From Nostoc sp. CHAB 5834 (GTDB taxonomy: Bacteria; Cyanobacteriota; Cyanobacteriia; Cyanobacteriales; Nostocaceae): 50,055 nt of DNA. A program made the translations under genes and the position numbers. Shown in pieces: positions 36,615-46,278 of the stretch; the stretch's first letter is position 1; every line of letters begins with the position of its first letter. A model generated the notes under the pieces. That model saw only the letters and a list, made by a program, of their open reading frames with translations, did not search any database and was not told the DNA's origin. The DNA is taken from NCBI GenBank assembly GCA_020829485.1, contig JAIVFU010000050.1:1-50055 (forward strand), given 5' to 3'.

Positions 36615-38303
36615 TTAGGGAGTTTGGGGTGGGGTTCTGTACCTACTCAACAGAGAACCTTTATTATTATTTGAGATATTACGTCGGCGCAACTTAGGAG
36701 ATTTAGCCAATTTCCAAACCGAATAATATTGATCGCTGTAAACAATATCTGTCTTTAATTTATACTTTTTTTCGATTGTTTCGCGCCAATTCTCTGAAGG
36801 ATTGAGTAAAAATACATCAGCAAACCCATCAGGTATTTTGGGGATTTGTTGGTTGTTCACTAACAAAAATCGCACTTTTGGTTCCAAAAGATAGCTTAGA
36901 GAAAAAACATTCCCATAATTATTGCCTAAAGCATCACTAACCAAAAGTGGACTACTCTTCTGATTGATAATTTGGGCAACTTGAGGATTGTTATAGCTCA
37001 TACCCTTATTCCACCAAGTTTCTGCCTGGGAACTCACCTTAGAAGAAATCAGTCCACAAATAATCACTAATGCCATGATTATCTGCCAAATGCTCCGGCG
37101 TGACACACTTCCATTATATATTTGCGTACCTAGTAGGTAAGCAACAGTTACTTGGATTCCTAAATAAGATGGGATGAAATATGGTTCGATAGATAATTGT
37201 ATGCCACCTGCACTTGAGAGTATTAAGGGTAGTGCTGGCACTACAATCAATGTGATGATAAAAACCCAGACTTTATAGCTAGTTGTTAAACAAAGAAAAC
37301 AAATTGAATATCCTACCAGAATTAAAAATATTGGTGTAATTAAAGAGTTCAGAGGGTTATCTTGACTAAGGTCTATATCAAAAAAAATCCGGGTTAACTG
37401 CATCAGCAAAAATGGAAATATAGGCATCAAAGATGACTGCAATTTTGTTTTATCTGCTGAAATCAAAAATTGCAAAAAGTCACCCATCACAATTGTTATC
37501 CAAGGCATGAAAGCTAAACAACCTACGAGTGATGCTAACAGATAAGTTCTGACAGTTTTAGTCAACTTAAATTTGGCAGCAATCGTTACATAAATTCCGT
37601 GAGCAAGTGCTACAAATGCACTCCAAAGACATGTATAAAGACTGATGGCTAAAGCTACTGCATAAATGCTCCAAATAGCGAATAAATCTGACCGTTTTTG
37701 TTCTTTTAGTGGCTCATCTTTATCTTGTGATTCCAGCCGCATTGCTCGCAGCAGAGACGCACTGGATAGTAATATGGTGACTAACCAGAGAATATATTCT
37801 TGTGCTTCTTGGGCATAAACTAGTTGAATTGGAGAAATTGCCATGAGTGCGATCGCTACACCAGGAACCGATAATGGCACATTAAATAATTCTCGGCATA
37901 GCCAATAAACACAAGGAAAAACCAGCAAACTGATGCAGGCAGATAAACTTCTAATCGCCGTCACCGAATTACCAAAAATTTGCATCCACAATCTGGCTAT
38001 TATGTAATAAAGCGGTGGATGATAAGGATCTTCTTTTGCTAAATTCATGATTGTGTCATTTAAGTTTTTTTGTTGATTTGCACCTTGAAACTGGGCAAAA
38101 CTTTCTCTAGTAATGACACGATTATTAAAAATTTGTTGTCTTACTTCAGTTATTTTGTAACCAGAAATCCGCAATGAAGTATAAGTTTCATCATACGAGT
38201 AAACTTTGCCATCAAGGTTAAAAAAGCGAAACAATATACCCATCACCAATAAGAAAGTAATTAAAAATCGCAACCAACTCGGAGCAAATTTGAGATGGCG
38301 CAT
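36615..38303 (-). CDS. GT39/ArnT-like multi-pass membrane glycosyltransferase
   Basis: A 562-residue polytopic membrane protein with roughly ten or more hydrophobic helices. The start has a membrane segment (LITFLLVMGILFRFFN) followed by the first-loop acidic motif YSYDET (near 36-41), as in GT-C lipid-linked sugar transferases of the ArnT/PMT kind. A second loop motif DPYHPPLYYI (near 91-100) is also typical. A C-terminal soluble part reads VSDALGNNYGNVFSLSYLL. The final RYRTPPQTP is from flanking repeat. It probably transfers a sugar from a polyprenyl phosphate at the outer face. Start ATG 38303 has AGGAAAC upstream. Confidence 0.88.
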   Translation of the reverse strand: MRHLKFAPSWLRFLITFLLVMGILFRFFNLDGKVYSYDETYTSLRISGYKITEVRQQIFNNRVITRESFAQFQGANQQKNLNDTIMNLAKEDPYHPPLYYIIARLWMQIFGNSVTAIRSLSACISLLVFPCVYWLCRELFNVPLSVPGVAIALMAISPIQLVYAQEAQEYILWLVTILLSSASLLRAMRLESQDKDEPLKEQKRSDLFAIWSIYAVALAISLYTCLWSAFVALAHGIYVTIAAKFKLTKTVRTYLLASLVGCLAFMPWITIVMGDFLQFLISADKTKLQSSLMPIFPFLLMQLTRIFFDIDLSQDNPLNSLITPIFLILVGYSICFLCLTTSYKVWVFIITLIVVPALPLILSSAGGIQLSIEPYFIPSYLGIQVTVAYLLGTQIYNGSVSRRSIWQIIMALVIICGLISSKVSSQAETWWNKGMSYNNPQVAQIINQKSSPLLVSDALGNNYGNVFSLSYLLEPKVRFLLVNNQQIPKIPDGFADVFLLNPSENWRETIEKKYKLKTDIVYSDQYYSVWKLAKSPKLRRRNISNNNKGSLLSRYRTPPQTP

Positions 38304-38579
38304 AAGTGGGTTTCCTAAAAAGTTCTCTCAAATCATCTAATTAAGCGTACTAGATCAGGTGTCGCAGCTACCTCTGTCCTAGCCATCACCAAGACTTCAA
38401 GCAAAGCCTATTTGTTAAATATCGCCAACCGTACTTTTATTTGATTGGGAAGATTGGCAATCAACACCTCTTCTTTATTAATTACGAAAATAATTGAACA
38501 AGGTTGTATCAAATCCCGCAAAACTGGACTTGGTTTTAATACTCCTGGCTACTCAATTACAAGATTCATTTGCTGGACT
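38304..38579. other. Upstream region of the GT39-like gene
   Basis: AT-rich sequence without a supported gene; it should contain the promoter of the minus-strand glycosyltransferase. Confidence 0.35.
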
Positions 38580-38838
38580 CTTAGAGGATGTTTGAAAAAG
38601 TGGTATGTTGTGATTTTAATCGAATTATTACCCCCCTTAATCCCCCCGATATAAAGGGGAGAAACAAGAAAATCCGGTTCCCTCCCCCTTATAAAGGGGA
38701 GAAACAAGAAAATCCGGTTTCCTCTCCTTTATAAAGGGGAGAAACAAGAAAATCCGGTTCCCTCCCCTTTATAAGGGGAGGGTTAGGGTGGGGTAAATAT
38801 TTGATACATCAATCATGACTTTTCAAACATCCTCTTAG
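38580..38838. mobile_element. 259-bp MITE with internal 40-bp tandem repeats
   Basis: The ends are inverted repeats: CTTAGAGGATGTTTGAAAA on the left and TTTTCAAACATCCTCTTAG on the right, with one mismatch in 19. Inside are three copies of a 40-base unit starting ATAAAGGGGAGAAACAAGAA at 38651, 38691 and 38731, and a partial fourth at 38771. No coding frame. It is a non-autonomous element with an expandable core. Confidence 0.7.
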
Positions 38839-38864
38839 CAATACTGCGTAGGTTTTGAATATTC

Positions 38865-38939
38865 GTAGGTTGGGTTGAGGCAATGCGTTACCCAACAAAC
38901 CCAGGAAAATGTTGGGTTTCGTTCCTCAACCCAACCTAC
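38865..38939. repeat. Inverted repeat GTAGGTTGGGTTGAGG
   Basis: The 16-base arms (38865-38880 and 38924-38939) are perfect complements, with a second inner pair of CCCAACA and TGTTGGG. A known type of dispersed cyanobacterial palindrome, next to the MITE. Confidence 0.75.
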
Positions 38940-39011
38940 ACATTTCTATTTTTTATGCAAAACCTAAGCTATTTTTTCTCGGCTCCATTGGATAACGCGG
39001 CAGCAGTAGGA

Positions 39012-39842
39012 TTAATCGTGACAAATCCTCAGTGGTAAGGGTTTCTTAAAAGGATTTGGATAACGCCATCTGGCAAACTCTGCAACATTAGATATAGTTA
39101 AAAAATCAATAGTCTTAAACTGCCGATCAATAGCTGGAAGGCTGCATATTTTAGCTCCAATATTTAAGTATGCTTGCAAAATTTTAGGAATCTCAACATT
39201 ACATGAATCTGGACAATTTGGAGGCAGTTCTAGACAAGATTGTGAATTTGGAGCAACCAAAATACTTGGATGCATCAAACCATTTTGCCGAAAATAATCA
39301 TAAGCGCAAGTAGCTTGCCAAGGACATTGTGTTAGTAATGATGCACAACCAAAGAAATATTGGTTTTGACTCCAAATGAGATAATTTGCCAATCCTTCCC
39401 AGAGTAGTAAAAGTGCCTGACTATTGCGATATTCTTTAGCTATACATGTACGCCCAACTTCAACTGATGCCTGAAGCACAGAATTGGGAATTGCATTAAG
39501 ATTAAATATATCGGCAGCATCAAAGCCTAGTCTTTGAGAAGCCATTGTATAGGTTTGCATCCGATAAGTTCCAATGGTTTTACCCGTTTTTTTGGAGATT
39601 AGAATTAAATGATGGCAAACCGCATCAAACTTATCTATATCCATTTGGGTAAAGTTAGAGGCAGAAAATCCCAAACCTAGTTCAAGATTAAAAACTTCAA
39701 AGCGCAACCGAAAAATTGATTCTAATTCTTCTTCAGTTGACGCTAGTCGTAGGGTATATTTTTCAGTTTGAAGGACGGGAAAATCTTCAAGAGGGGCAGG
39801 AGGATTTAGTGGGTAATTGATGTTGCGTCCAGAAACTTCCAT
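39012..39842 (-). CDS. GNAT-type N-acyltransferase (OlsB/FeeM-like)
   Basis: A 276-residue protein of the hemolysin-like/N-acyl amino acid synthase branch of the GNAT fold. YTLRLASTEEELESIFRLR starts the domain, followed by FEVFNLELG, the FDAVCHHLI strand, GTYRMQTY and EVGRTCI...YRNSQALLLLW, where the acyl-carrier pantetheine site lies. C-terminal LPAIDRQFKTIDFLT is typical. It would transfer a fatty acyl group from acyl-ACP to an amine such as an amino acid; the acceptor is unknown. The ATG at 39842 is preceded by AGGAAG, a good ribosome-binding site. It is a single gene. Confidence 0.82.
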   Translation of the reverse strand: MEVSGRNINYPLNPPAPLEDFPVLQTEKYTLRLASTEEELESIFRLRFEVFNLELGLGFSASNFTQMDIDKFDAVCHHLILISKKTGKTIGTYRMQTYTMASQRLGFDAADIFNLNAIPNSVLQASVEVGRTCIAKEYRNSQALLLLWEGLANYLIWSQNQYFFGCASLLTQCPWQATCAYDYFRQNGLMHPSILVAPNSQSCLELPPNCPDSCNVEIPKILQAYLNIGAKICSLPAIDRQFKTIDFLTISNVAEFARWRYPNPFKKPLPLRICHD

Positions 39843-40243
39843 CTATCTTCCTACTTAGATTTGCGAAAATATTCTACTAGGATTTAGGTACTATACAAAT
39901 AGCTCACATTATGCATTAATGTGTCGAAGTGTGATTGAGACGGTTTTTGATAAAAGAACCTCTAGACAGCTTTTTTACTCTCTTAGATTATAGGTAGAGT
40001 GCTTTTATTATGGACATTAATTCCGAAAAAATCTGGCAATAAGATACAAAATTTTCTTTTAATATAGGCTATAAATACAAGTCAGAAAATAAAGTCAAAA
40101 TTAGGGCAGAAAGCCCCCGGATGAATCCAGGGGCTTGGGATAATTTTGGTTGCGATGCTTGCGGTGATCTAATTGCGATATGCGATCGCCTACAGTGGGC
40201 AGCGCGATCGCAATCTGCGGTAAATGCACTCTAAAATACTTAA
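39843..40243. other. 400-base gap downstream of nadK
   Basis: It holds the promoter side of the N-acyltransferase gene, a strong hairpin at 40111-40138 and two HIP1-type sites near 40184 and 40204. No gene is visible. Confidence 0.5.
40111..40138 (-). terminator. Terminator-like hairpin after nadK
   Basis: AAAGCCCCCGGAT and ATCCAGGGGCTT pair around a short loop. On the minus strand it lies about 105 bases after the nadK stop and could end the ndhAIGE-nadK transcript. The T-run is weak. Confidence 0.45.
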
Positions 40244-41164
40244 TTAATTACGATGATTATTGCTATAGTGAACCCTTGTACCAGCCCAAAGCAACTTCTC
40301 CCGTAGCGTTTGATAGTAGGAATTGTTCTCGCGCAAAATAATAAATTTAGCCCGACAATCTGCCATCCGCACATCAACGCGGTGTCCCGGCCAAATTGAA
40401 GTCCCCAAAACCCCATCTGTCCACAGCTTGGTACTCAAATCGTAATCCCCCAAAGGCCAAATACTCACCACAGAACCAGGGGGTAAAACGAGGGGGCGAC
40501 TAGAAAGGCTCATTGCACAAATAGGAGTGATGGTAATCGCCTCCATACCATCATGCATAATTGGCCCATTAGCAGAAACAGTGTAACCAGTGGAACCTGT
40601 GGGAGTGGAAATAATCAACCCATCCCCGACGTACTGATCGACTACCTCACCGTCAATTTCCATTTCCAGAATTGAAGTAATCATCCGATCTGCGGAGGCG
40701 GGTTTGACACAAAATTCATTCAGAGCCAGATAATGCTCACTAACTGGTTCTAAATTAGACCCGTGGCCCTCATATACAGCAGCTTGTAACATCATCCGTC
40801 GTTGGATAGCATAGCGATCCTCAAACAGCCGATCCCAAACTTTCTCAGTATCCTGAAACTCTTCCACCGACTCAGTTAAAAACCCCAGATGACCTCCCAC
40901 ATTCACTCCCAGAATAGGGATGCCCGCCGGGGCTAAATGTCTGGCACCAGTTAAAACAGTACCATCGCCACCGAGTACCAAGGCGAGATCGATAGGTTGA
41001 GCCGCCGAAGCCAAAAAGACAGGATAGGGGTTGTCTTTCGGCCCGCTTGGCCCCATCAACACCTGGCACTCGCGGCTTTCTAGTTGTTTAGCACAGAGTT
41101 CTGCCCATTGTTTACTCCGGGCATCCCGCGCTTTATAAGCAATGATTACCTGCTTGAGTTGCAC
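40244..41164 (-). CDS. nadK: NAD kinase
   Basis: About 306 residues; it phosphorylates NAD to NADP with ATP. LVLGGDGT (near 65-71), a GVNVGGHLGFLTE strand-turn, LNEFCVKP, and DGLIISTPTGSTGY are diagnostic. The stop of ndhE (41171-41173) lies directly upstream, so it reads as the last gene of the ndhAIGE operon. A TTG at 41170 is possible, but the GTG at 41164 (VQLKQVIIAYK) fits the family better and was chosen. Coupling NADP supply to NDH-1 expression is a reasonable inference. Confidence 0.94.
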   Translation of the reverse strand: MQLKQVIIAYKARDARSKQWAELCAKQLESRECQVLMGPSGPKDNPYPVFLASAAQPIDLALVLGGDGTVLTGARHLAPAGIPILGVNVGGHLGFLTESVEEFQDTEKVWDRLFEDRYAIQRRMMLQAAVYEGHGSNLEPVSEHYLALNEFCVKPASADRMITSILEMEIDGEVVDQYVGDGLIISTPTGSTGYTVSANGPIMHDGMEAITITPICAMSLSSRPLVLPPGSVVSIWPLGDYDLSTKLWTDGVLGTSIWPGHRVDVRMADCRAKFIILRENNSYYQTLREKLLWAGTRVHYSNNHRN

Positions 41165-41170
41165 GCACAA

Positions 41171-41476
41171 TTACCACTTCAGGAGATTAAACTGCTCCAT
41201 ATCGACGGTATCACGGTTGCGATAAATGGCAAGCACGATCGCTAAACCCACCGCCGCCTCGGCTGCGGCCACGGTAATCACAAATACTGTGAAAACCTGA
41301 CCCTTAATTAATGTTGAGTCGAGGAAGTTGGAAAATGCCATTAAATTCAGATTAACAGCATTGAGCAGTAACTCAATTGACATCAGCACCCGCACAGCGT
41401 TGCGGCTGGTAATTAAACCGTAGATGCCGATGCAGAATAAAGCTGCTGCTAGTAATAAAAAGTACTGGAGTTGCAT
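41171..41476 (-). CDS. ndhE: NAD(P)H-quinone oxidoreductase subunit 4L
   Basis: A 101-residue NuoK-type membrane subunit of cyanobacterial NDH-1, with three transmembrane helices. The second contains the conserved glutamate in [16 protein letters not shown] and the third starts [26 protein letters not shown] lies 13 bases before the ATG. The gene follows ndhG by 60 bases and abuts nadK. It contributes to proton translocation in respiration and cyclic electron flow in thylakoids. Confidence 0.97.
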   Translation of the reverse strand: MQLQYFLLLAAALFCIGIYGLITSRNAVRVLMSIELLLNAVNLNLMAFSNFLDSTLIKGQVFTVFVITVAAAEAAVGLAIVLAIYRNRDTVDMEQFNLLKW

Positions 41477-41536
41477 GAATCTGAGTATCCCTCCTGAAAA
41501 AATCTGGCTATTTATCTACGACTCAGGTCGTAAATA

Positions 41537-42151
41537 TTACTCTTTTGTTTCGCTGGTTGTTGATACTAGTTCTCTGGGGCGTTCTTGCAAAGTCAAAACA
41601 GTTTGCCCCAGTTTGGATGGTGTCAACAGGTCTGGCAAATACTCGCGGCGTGCCAAAATAATCGCTCCTACCATTGCTATCAGCAGCAAAATGGAAGCTA
41701 GTTCAAAAGGCAGTAAAAAGTCAGTGAAGAAATGTTCTCCAATTAAAACTATAGAACTTTCACCACCCGCCACAGGAGCAGCTGAGTAAGCCCAAGGAGT
41801 AGCCAGCACCATCGTACTTAAAAGACCGAACAATCCGACACTAACTATACCTGTTAGTACTTTCCGCACCCAAGAGTTGGGAAATGCTACAAAATCTTCC
41901 CGCTTGTTCACCAACATAATGGCAAACAAAATCAACACGTTAACCGCCCCAACGTAAATCAATATTTGTGCAGCTGCAACAAAATCAGCATTTAGCAACA
42001 GATAGATTCCCGCTATGCTGATGAACACACCCCCCAGCAAAAAGGCAGAATAGACAATGTTGGAGAACAGCACCACACCAATGGCCGCCCCAATCATCAT
42101 CACGCCTAGTATGCCAAGCGATACAAACTGTACTCCTTCCGCTAGATTCAC
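41537..42151 (-). CDS. ndhG: NAD(P)H-quinone oxidoreductase subunit 6
   Basis: A 204-residue NuoJ-type membrane subunit of NDH-1 with five hydrophobic helices. It includes YLLLNADFVAAAQILIYVGAVNVLILFAIM, the conserved region of this subunit (cited here by its parts NADFVAAAQ and YVGAVNVLILF). The C-terminus is soluble and charged. It sits between ndhI and ndhE on the same strand. A gap of 139 bases to ndhI is filled with short repeats. Confidence 0.97.
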   Translation of the reverse strand: MNLAEGVQFVSLGILGVMMIGAAIGVVLFSNIVYSAFLLGGVFISIAGIYLLLNADFVAAAQILIYVGAVNVLILFAIMLVNKREDFVAFPNSWVRKVLTGIVSVGLFGLLSTMVLATPWAYSAAPVAGGESSIVLIGEHFFTDFLLPFELASILLLIAMVGAIILARREYLPDLLTPSKLGQTVLTLQERPRELVSTTSETKE

Positions 42152-42290
42152 TGTTTTTTGTCCTTAGTCAATCAATTTTGGATTTTGGATTTTAGATTTT
42201 AGATTTTTGTTTCAATCCAGAATCACAAATCACAAATTTGTATGGTCATTGGTCATTAGTCAAATAACAAAGGACAAATGACAAATGACA
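42152..42290. repeat. Short tandem repeats inside the ndh operon (ndhI-ndhG gap)
   Basis: Contains GGATTTTGGATTTTAGATTT and GACAAATGACAAATGAC words between two operon genes. The same families occur in mfd insert 1. Confidence 0.7.
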
Positions 42291-42875
42291 TTATTTTTCT
42301 GTTTGTTCTACCAGGTCTTCTGGACGCGCACCAGGACGCGGTGCATCTGCGGGCAGTCCATGTGGTTCGAGAACGCCCTTGGGTAGGTAAACTAGTTCAC
42401 GCAGTGGTGTAACCATTGGATCATCTGTTACCTTGTAGGGCAGACGACCTAGCGCTACGCTGTCATAGTTCAATTCATGGCGATCGTAAGTGGAAAGCTC
42501 ATACTCTTCTGTCATAGATAGACAGTTAGTGGGGCAAAATTCCACACAATTACCGCAAAAGATACAAACTCCAAAGTCAATGCTGTAGTGGTTGAGTTTT
42601 TTCTTTTTGCTGGCTTTGTCGTATTCCCAATCTACTACAGGCAGGTTAATTGGACAAACGCGAACACAGACTTCGCAAGCGATGCACTTATCAAATTCAA
42701 AGTGAATTCTACCGCGAAACCGTTCGCCAGGAATCAGTTTTTCGTAAGGGTATTGTACGGTAATTGGTCGCCGCCGCATGTGATCGAAGGTGACAGAAAG
42801 CCCCTGACCAATGTAACGCGCAGCTTGTACCGTTTCTTTAGCGTAATCACCAACTTGTTTCAGGAACTTGAGCAT
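42291..42875 (-). CDS. ndhI: NAD(P)H-quinone oxidoreductase subunit I (2x 4Fe-4S)
   Basis: A 194-residue peripheral NDH-1 subunit carrying two 4Fe-4S clusters that pass electrons to plastoquinone. The ligands are visible: Cys64, 67, 70 and 74 ([12 protein letters not shown]), and Cys104, 107, 110 and 114 ([12 protein letters not shown]). The N-terminal helix [20 protein letters not shown] leads to the usual [16 protein letters not shown]. The C-terminal tail is rich in Pro and charged residues. It follows ndhA in the operon. Confidence 0.97.
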   Translation of the reverse strand: MLKFLKQVGDYAKETVQAARYIGQGLSVTFDHMRRRPITVQYPYEKLIPGERFRGRIHFEFDKCIACEVCVRVCPINLPVVDWEYDKASKKKKLNHYSIDFGVCIFCGNCVEFCPTNCLSMTEEYELSTYDRHELNYDSVALGRLPYKVTDDPMVTPLRELVYLPKGVLEPHGLPADAPRPGARPEDLVEQTEK

Positions 42876-42894
42876 CGTGTTTCACTCTCTCTTT

Positions 42895-42964
42895 ATTTGT
42901 CCTTTGTCCCTTGTCCTTTGTCCTTGGTCATTAGTACAAATGACTAATGACTAATGACTAATGA
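42895..42964. repeat. Short tandem repeats in the ndhA-ndhI gap
   Basis: GTCCTTTGTCCCTTGTCC-type words and three to four copies of ACTAATG lie between the two genes. The repeats extend almost to the ndhA stop codon. Confidence 0.7.
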
Positions 42965-44083
42965 CTAACCCCCGAAGGCGAAGGGAAAGGCTAGTTTCAG
43001 GGCGGCGGTTAATAGAAGATTAACCAAGCCAACTGGCAACAAAAACTTCCATCCTAAATCTAACAGTTGGTCAATCCGTACCCGTGGCACTGTCCAGCGC
43101 AACAGGATGGCAACAAACACTAGTAAATAGGCTTTGAACACGGTCATGGTGATCCCCAAAGCAGCAGTTACTATCTGGAACACGGGATTTAGTTCACTGA
43201 CTCCCAGCCAACCAGCGATGAGGTTGAGGGGAATGGGAAAGTCCCAACCGCCCAAGTAGAGAATTGCTACTAGTAGGGAAGAAAGGATCAAGTTAACGTA
43301 AGAACCCAGGTAGAAAAGACCGAATTTCATCCCTGAGTATTCAGTCTGATAGCCTGCGACGATTTCTTCTTCTGCTTCGGGTAAGTCAAAAGGTAATCGT
43401 TCGCATTCAGCTAGGGCGGCTATCCAAAAGATCAGAAAACCAATTGGTTGTCGCCAAATGTTCCAGCCCAGAATGCCGTAGCCAGACTGTTGATTGACAA
43501 TATCAACGGTGTCGAGGCTGTTAGACATCATAGCGATCGCTAACACCGCCAGCGACAAAGGAATTTCATAGCTAATAGATTGCGCTGCTGCTCGCAACCC
43601 CCCTAAGAGGGAGTATTTATTATTAGATGCGTAGCCAGCCATTAACAAACCAATGGGTTGAATGCTTGACAAGGCAATCCACAAGAATACGCCCATGCCC
43701 ACATTGCTAATTACGATGTTCTGCCCAAAGGGAACGATCAGGAATGACAGAAACACCGGAATCACAACAATAATTGGCCCAAGGGTAAACAGCCAGGGGT
43801 CAGATTTGGCTGGTACTATATCTTCTTTAAATACCAACTTCAAGCCATCCGCTACAGGTACCAGCAACCCAAAAGGCCCCTGATATTCTGGCCCAATTCG
43901 CTGTTGTGCGGCGGCGGAAATTTTTCGTTCTAGCCAAGTAGCAACTAATACCCCCACTGTTGCCCCAATCAGCATCAGTATCATTGGCAGTGGCATCCAA
44001 ATCGCTTTGGCTGTTCCTGCTGGTAAACCTAAATCCCGGAGGGATTCAATAAAAGTTCCTTGGAGGTCAATTCCTGAGTTCAT
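42965..44083 (-). CDS. ndhA: NAD(P)H-quinone oxidoreductase subunit 1
   Basis: A 372-residue NuoH-type membrane subunit of NDH-1 at the quinone-binding junction, with eight hydrophobic helices. Diagnostic stretches are [20 protein letters not shown], the acidic quinone-site loop [17 protein letters not shown], and [16 protein letters not shown] near the C-terminus. It is first in the minus-strand order ndhA-ndhI-ndhG-ndhE-nadK, as in other cyanobacteria. Confidence 0.97.
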   Translation of the reverse strand: MNSGIDLQGTFIESLRDLGLPAGTAKAIWMPLPMILMLIGATVGVLVATWLERKISAAAQQRIGPEYQGPFGLLVPVADGLKLVFKEDIVPAKSDPWLFTLGPIIVVIPVFLSFLIVPFGQNIVISNVGMGVFLWIALSSIQPIGLLMAGYASNNKYSLLGGLRAAAQSISYEIPLSLAVLAIAMMSNSLDTVDIVNQQSGYGILGWNIWRQPIGFLIFWIAALAECERLPFDLPEAEEEIVAGYQTEYSGMKFGLFYLGSYVNLILSSLLVAILYLGGWDFPIPLNLIAGWLGVSELNPVFQIVTAALGITMTVFKAYLLVFVAILLRWTVPRVRIDQLLDLGWKFLLPVGLVNLLLTAALKLAFPFAFGG

Positions 44084-44391
44084 GTTTCCACTCTTTAAGA
44101 CATCGAGTCATGGTGAATTACAACTATTAGTTGAATTAATACCTGTAAATTCACCCATTTTTAATTTTTGCCCAGATGACGCTTGATTGAAGATTTCTTG
44201 CTAATTCCCATGCCTAGTATATCCTTGGATGGTTTTAGCCCTCTGAAGCGAGATGAGAACTTCTACTTATGGTTGGCATTGAGATTGCTATTGAGGAGAT
44301 GAGGGAGCAGGGGAAGCAGGGGAAGCTAAGGGAGAAGAGTTTTCCCCCTGCCCCCTGCCCCCTGCCCCTCTGCTTCCATGCCCCTGCCCAC
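44084..44391. other. ndhA upstream region with GC-rich hairpin repeat
   Basis: This lies between ndhA and gltA. It includes GGGAGCAGGGGAAGCAGGGG (44305 on) facing CCCCCTGCCCCCTGCCCCCT (44345 on), a repeat hairpin just after the gltA stop that could act as its terminator. The ndhA-proximal half is AT-rich and should hold the ndh promoter. Confidence 0.5.
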
Positions 44392-45528
44392 TTACCGTTG
44401 GTCAATGGGGGTATAAGTAACTTCGTGCCGACCGTTGTAAACTTGGGTAGGACGGAAAATCCGGTTTTCTGCTAGTTGTTCTTTCCAGTGGGCTAACCAA
44501 CCGGCAACACGAGCGATCGCAAATATTGGCGTAAACAAGTCTGTGGGAATTCCCATCTTTCTATACACCAAACCAGAGTAAAAGTCAATGTTGGGATAAA
44601 TCCCTTTGCTACCGAGTTTTTCTCCTACCACGCGTTCCATTTCTAGGGCAATATCATAGAACTTGTCATGCCCAAACTTCTCAAATAGCTGTTCTGCTAG
44701 ACCTTGTAAGATTGTGGCTCGTGGGTCTTTCACTTTATACACACGATGTCCAAAGCCCATAATCTTAGATTTAGTTTGCAGACAATGGTCTATGTAGGGA
44801 CGGACATTTTCTACAGAGCCAATTTTTTCCAACATCTGAATTACTTCTTCATTGGCTCCACCATGCAGGGGCCCACCCAAAGTTCCCACGGCACTAGCAA
44901 CCACAGCGTAAGGATCAGTTAAGGTGGAAGCTGTCACCCTGGCACTGAAAGTGGAAGCATTCATTGTATGCTCAACTTGAAGTATCAAGCAGATATCAAA
45001 AACTCGCGCCATCAAAGGATCGGGTTCTTTCTCGTCAAGCATGTATAGAAAGTTGCCGGAGTAGTCTAAGTCATCACGGGGACGTACCGGGTCATTGCCT
45101 TTTCGCATCAGTTGGAAAGCAGCTACCATCGTGGGAATAGTTGCTATCAGGCGCACCACCGAATCTCGAATGTAGGCAGGATTATGTAAATCCCGGAGCG
45201 AATAAAACAAGCCTAAAGCAGCAGCAGAGGCTTGCAGCGCATCCATCGGGTGGCCGCTTTCTGGAAAGCATTTCATCATGTCCCGAATGCGGTATTTTAT
45301 CCGCCGATGGTAACGAACTTCATGCTCAAATGTTTCCAGTTCTTCCTTGTTTGGCAGTTCGCCCCAGATTAAGAGATAAGCAGTTTCTAGGAATGTACTT
45401 TTTTCTGCTAATTCTTCAATCCGGATGCCACGATATTCTAGTATTCCTTTTTGCCCATCAACATAGCTGATACTTGATTGAGCGGCGGGAATGCCTTCTA
45501 AACCAGGCTTGTATTCGCACACCATCAT
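44392..45528 (-). CDS. gltA: Citrate synthase
   Basis: A 378-residue enzyme that condenses oxaloacetate and acetyl-CoA. Catalytic and binding residues are visible: His187 in QVEHTMNAST, His222 in GGPLHGGANE, His261 in GFGHRVYK and Asp315 in NIDFYSG. The length is that of the short Gram-positive/cyanobacterial type II form. In cyanobacteria it feeds 2-oxoglutarate and thus nitrogen assimilation. Two adjacent ATGs (45528 and 45525) are possible starts. Single gene. Confidence 0.97.
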   Translation of the reverse strand: MMVCEYKPGLEGIPAAQSSISYVDGQKGILEYRGIRIEELAEKSTFLETAYLLIWGELPNKEELETFEHEVRYHRRIKYRIRDMMKCFPESGHPMDALQASAAALGLFYSLRDLHNPAYIRDSVVRLIATIPTMVAAFQLMRKGNDPVRPRDDLDYSGNFLYMLDEKEPDPLMARVFDICLILQVEHTMNASTFSARVTASTLTDPYAVVASAVGTLGGPLHGGANEEVIQMLEKIGSVENVRPYIDHCLQTKSKIMGFGHRVYKVKDPRATILQGLAEQLFEKFGHDKFYDIALEMERVVGEKLGSKGIYPNIDFYSGLVYRKMGIPTDLFTPIFAIARVAGWLAHWKEQLAENRIFRPTQVYNGRHEVTYTPIDQR

Positions 45529-45635
45529 GGCACCACCATTTGCTTTGTGAAATATCTGATCAAGCTAACTTACCAGAAATTATTGTCGCCATAACAGTAG
45601 CCCTTCTAACAACAATTGGAAATGTTGAAAAACTG

Positions 45636-46130
45636 TTATGGCAGGTACTTGGGTGATGTCAACCAAAACATCTGACTCCGACCCAGAGGAGAACCTGTTT
45701 CTGGTAGTTTTATCCCAATCATACCTGCTTTTTTCAAGACTAAGCTTCCTTTGACTTCCCCCCATAGAAGAATTTCTGCCCAATTGGTCAAATCAGGTTC
45801 ATGTCCAACCAATGCCAGTTGGGTATTTTGGGAATAATTTTTTGGCTCTAACCAGTCTTTTAGCCAACTTGAAATTTGACCATCGTGGGCGAGGTGGCTA
45901 GATTCCTCTAATTTGGAGCTTAGTTTTTCTGCTATGAGGATATCAGCCGTTTGGCGGGCCCGCACTAAGGGGCTGGTGAGAATTAAATCAAAGTTTAATC
46001 CCAATTTAACAAGTTTCTGAGCAACTTTCTCAGTTTTTTGCCGTCCTTCTTTGGTAAGGCTGCGCTCCTCATCTTTGATGCCTAAATCTTTATCTTCGGC
46101 GATGCCATGACGAATTAAATATAGTTCCAT
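45636..46130 (-). CDS. sixA: Phosphohistidine phosphatase SixA
   Basis: A 164-residue histidine phosphatase. The RHG motif (Arg7-His8-Gly9) starts the protein, SPLVRARQTAD supplies the second arginine, and the second catalytic His is His110 in ALVGHEPDL. SixA removes phosphate from histidine-containing phosphotransfer proteins. It lies upstream of gltA on the same strand; a separate promoter is likely since 107 bases separate them. Confidence 0.93.
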   Translation of the reverse strand: MELYLIRHGIAEDKDLGIKDEERSLTKEGRQKTEKVAQKLVKLGLNFDLILTSPLVRARQTADILIAEKLSSKLEESSHLAHDGQISSWLKDWLEPKNYSQNTQLALVGHEPDLTNWAEILLWGEVKGSLVLKKAGMIGIKLPETGSPLGRSQMFWLTSPKYLP

Positions 46131-46278
46131 ACTTTTAGTTTTATTAGCGTAGCGGGGCGTAGCCCGTGCTTAGTTGGGATTTACGTCTGCTGTCAATTAA
46201 CCTATCCTAATCTTAATCATTATTACGTATTCGTTGATCTGCCATCTGTCCGGTGCAACGCGGCGTTAGGTATTCTAG

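Noticed and set aside
38445..38654. 69-residue plus-strand frame
   Set aside because: It runs into the MITE and ends in its repeat; no conserved motif or initiation signal.
38640..38790. Possible CRISPR array (regular 40-base period)
   Set aside because: The whole 40-base unit repeats without distinct spacers, and it lies within inverted ends; it is a tandem repeat in a MITE.
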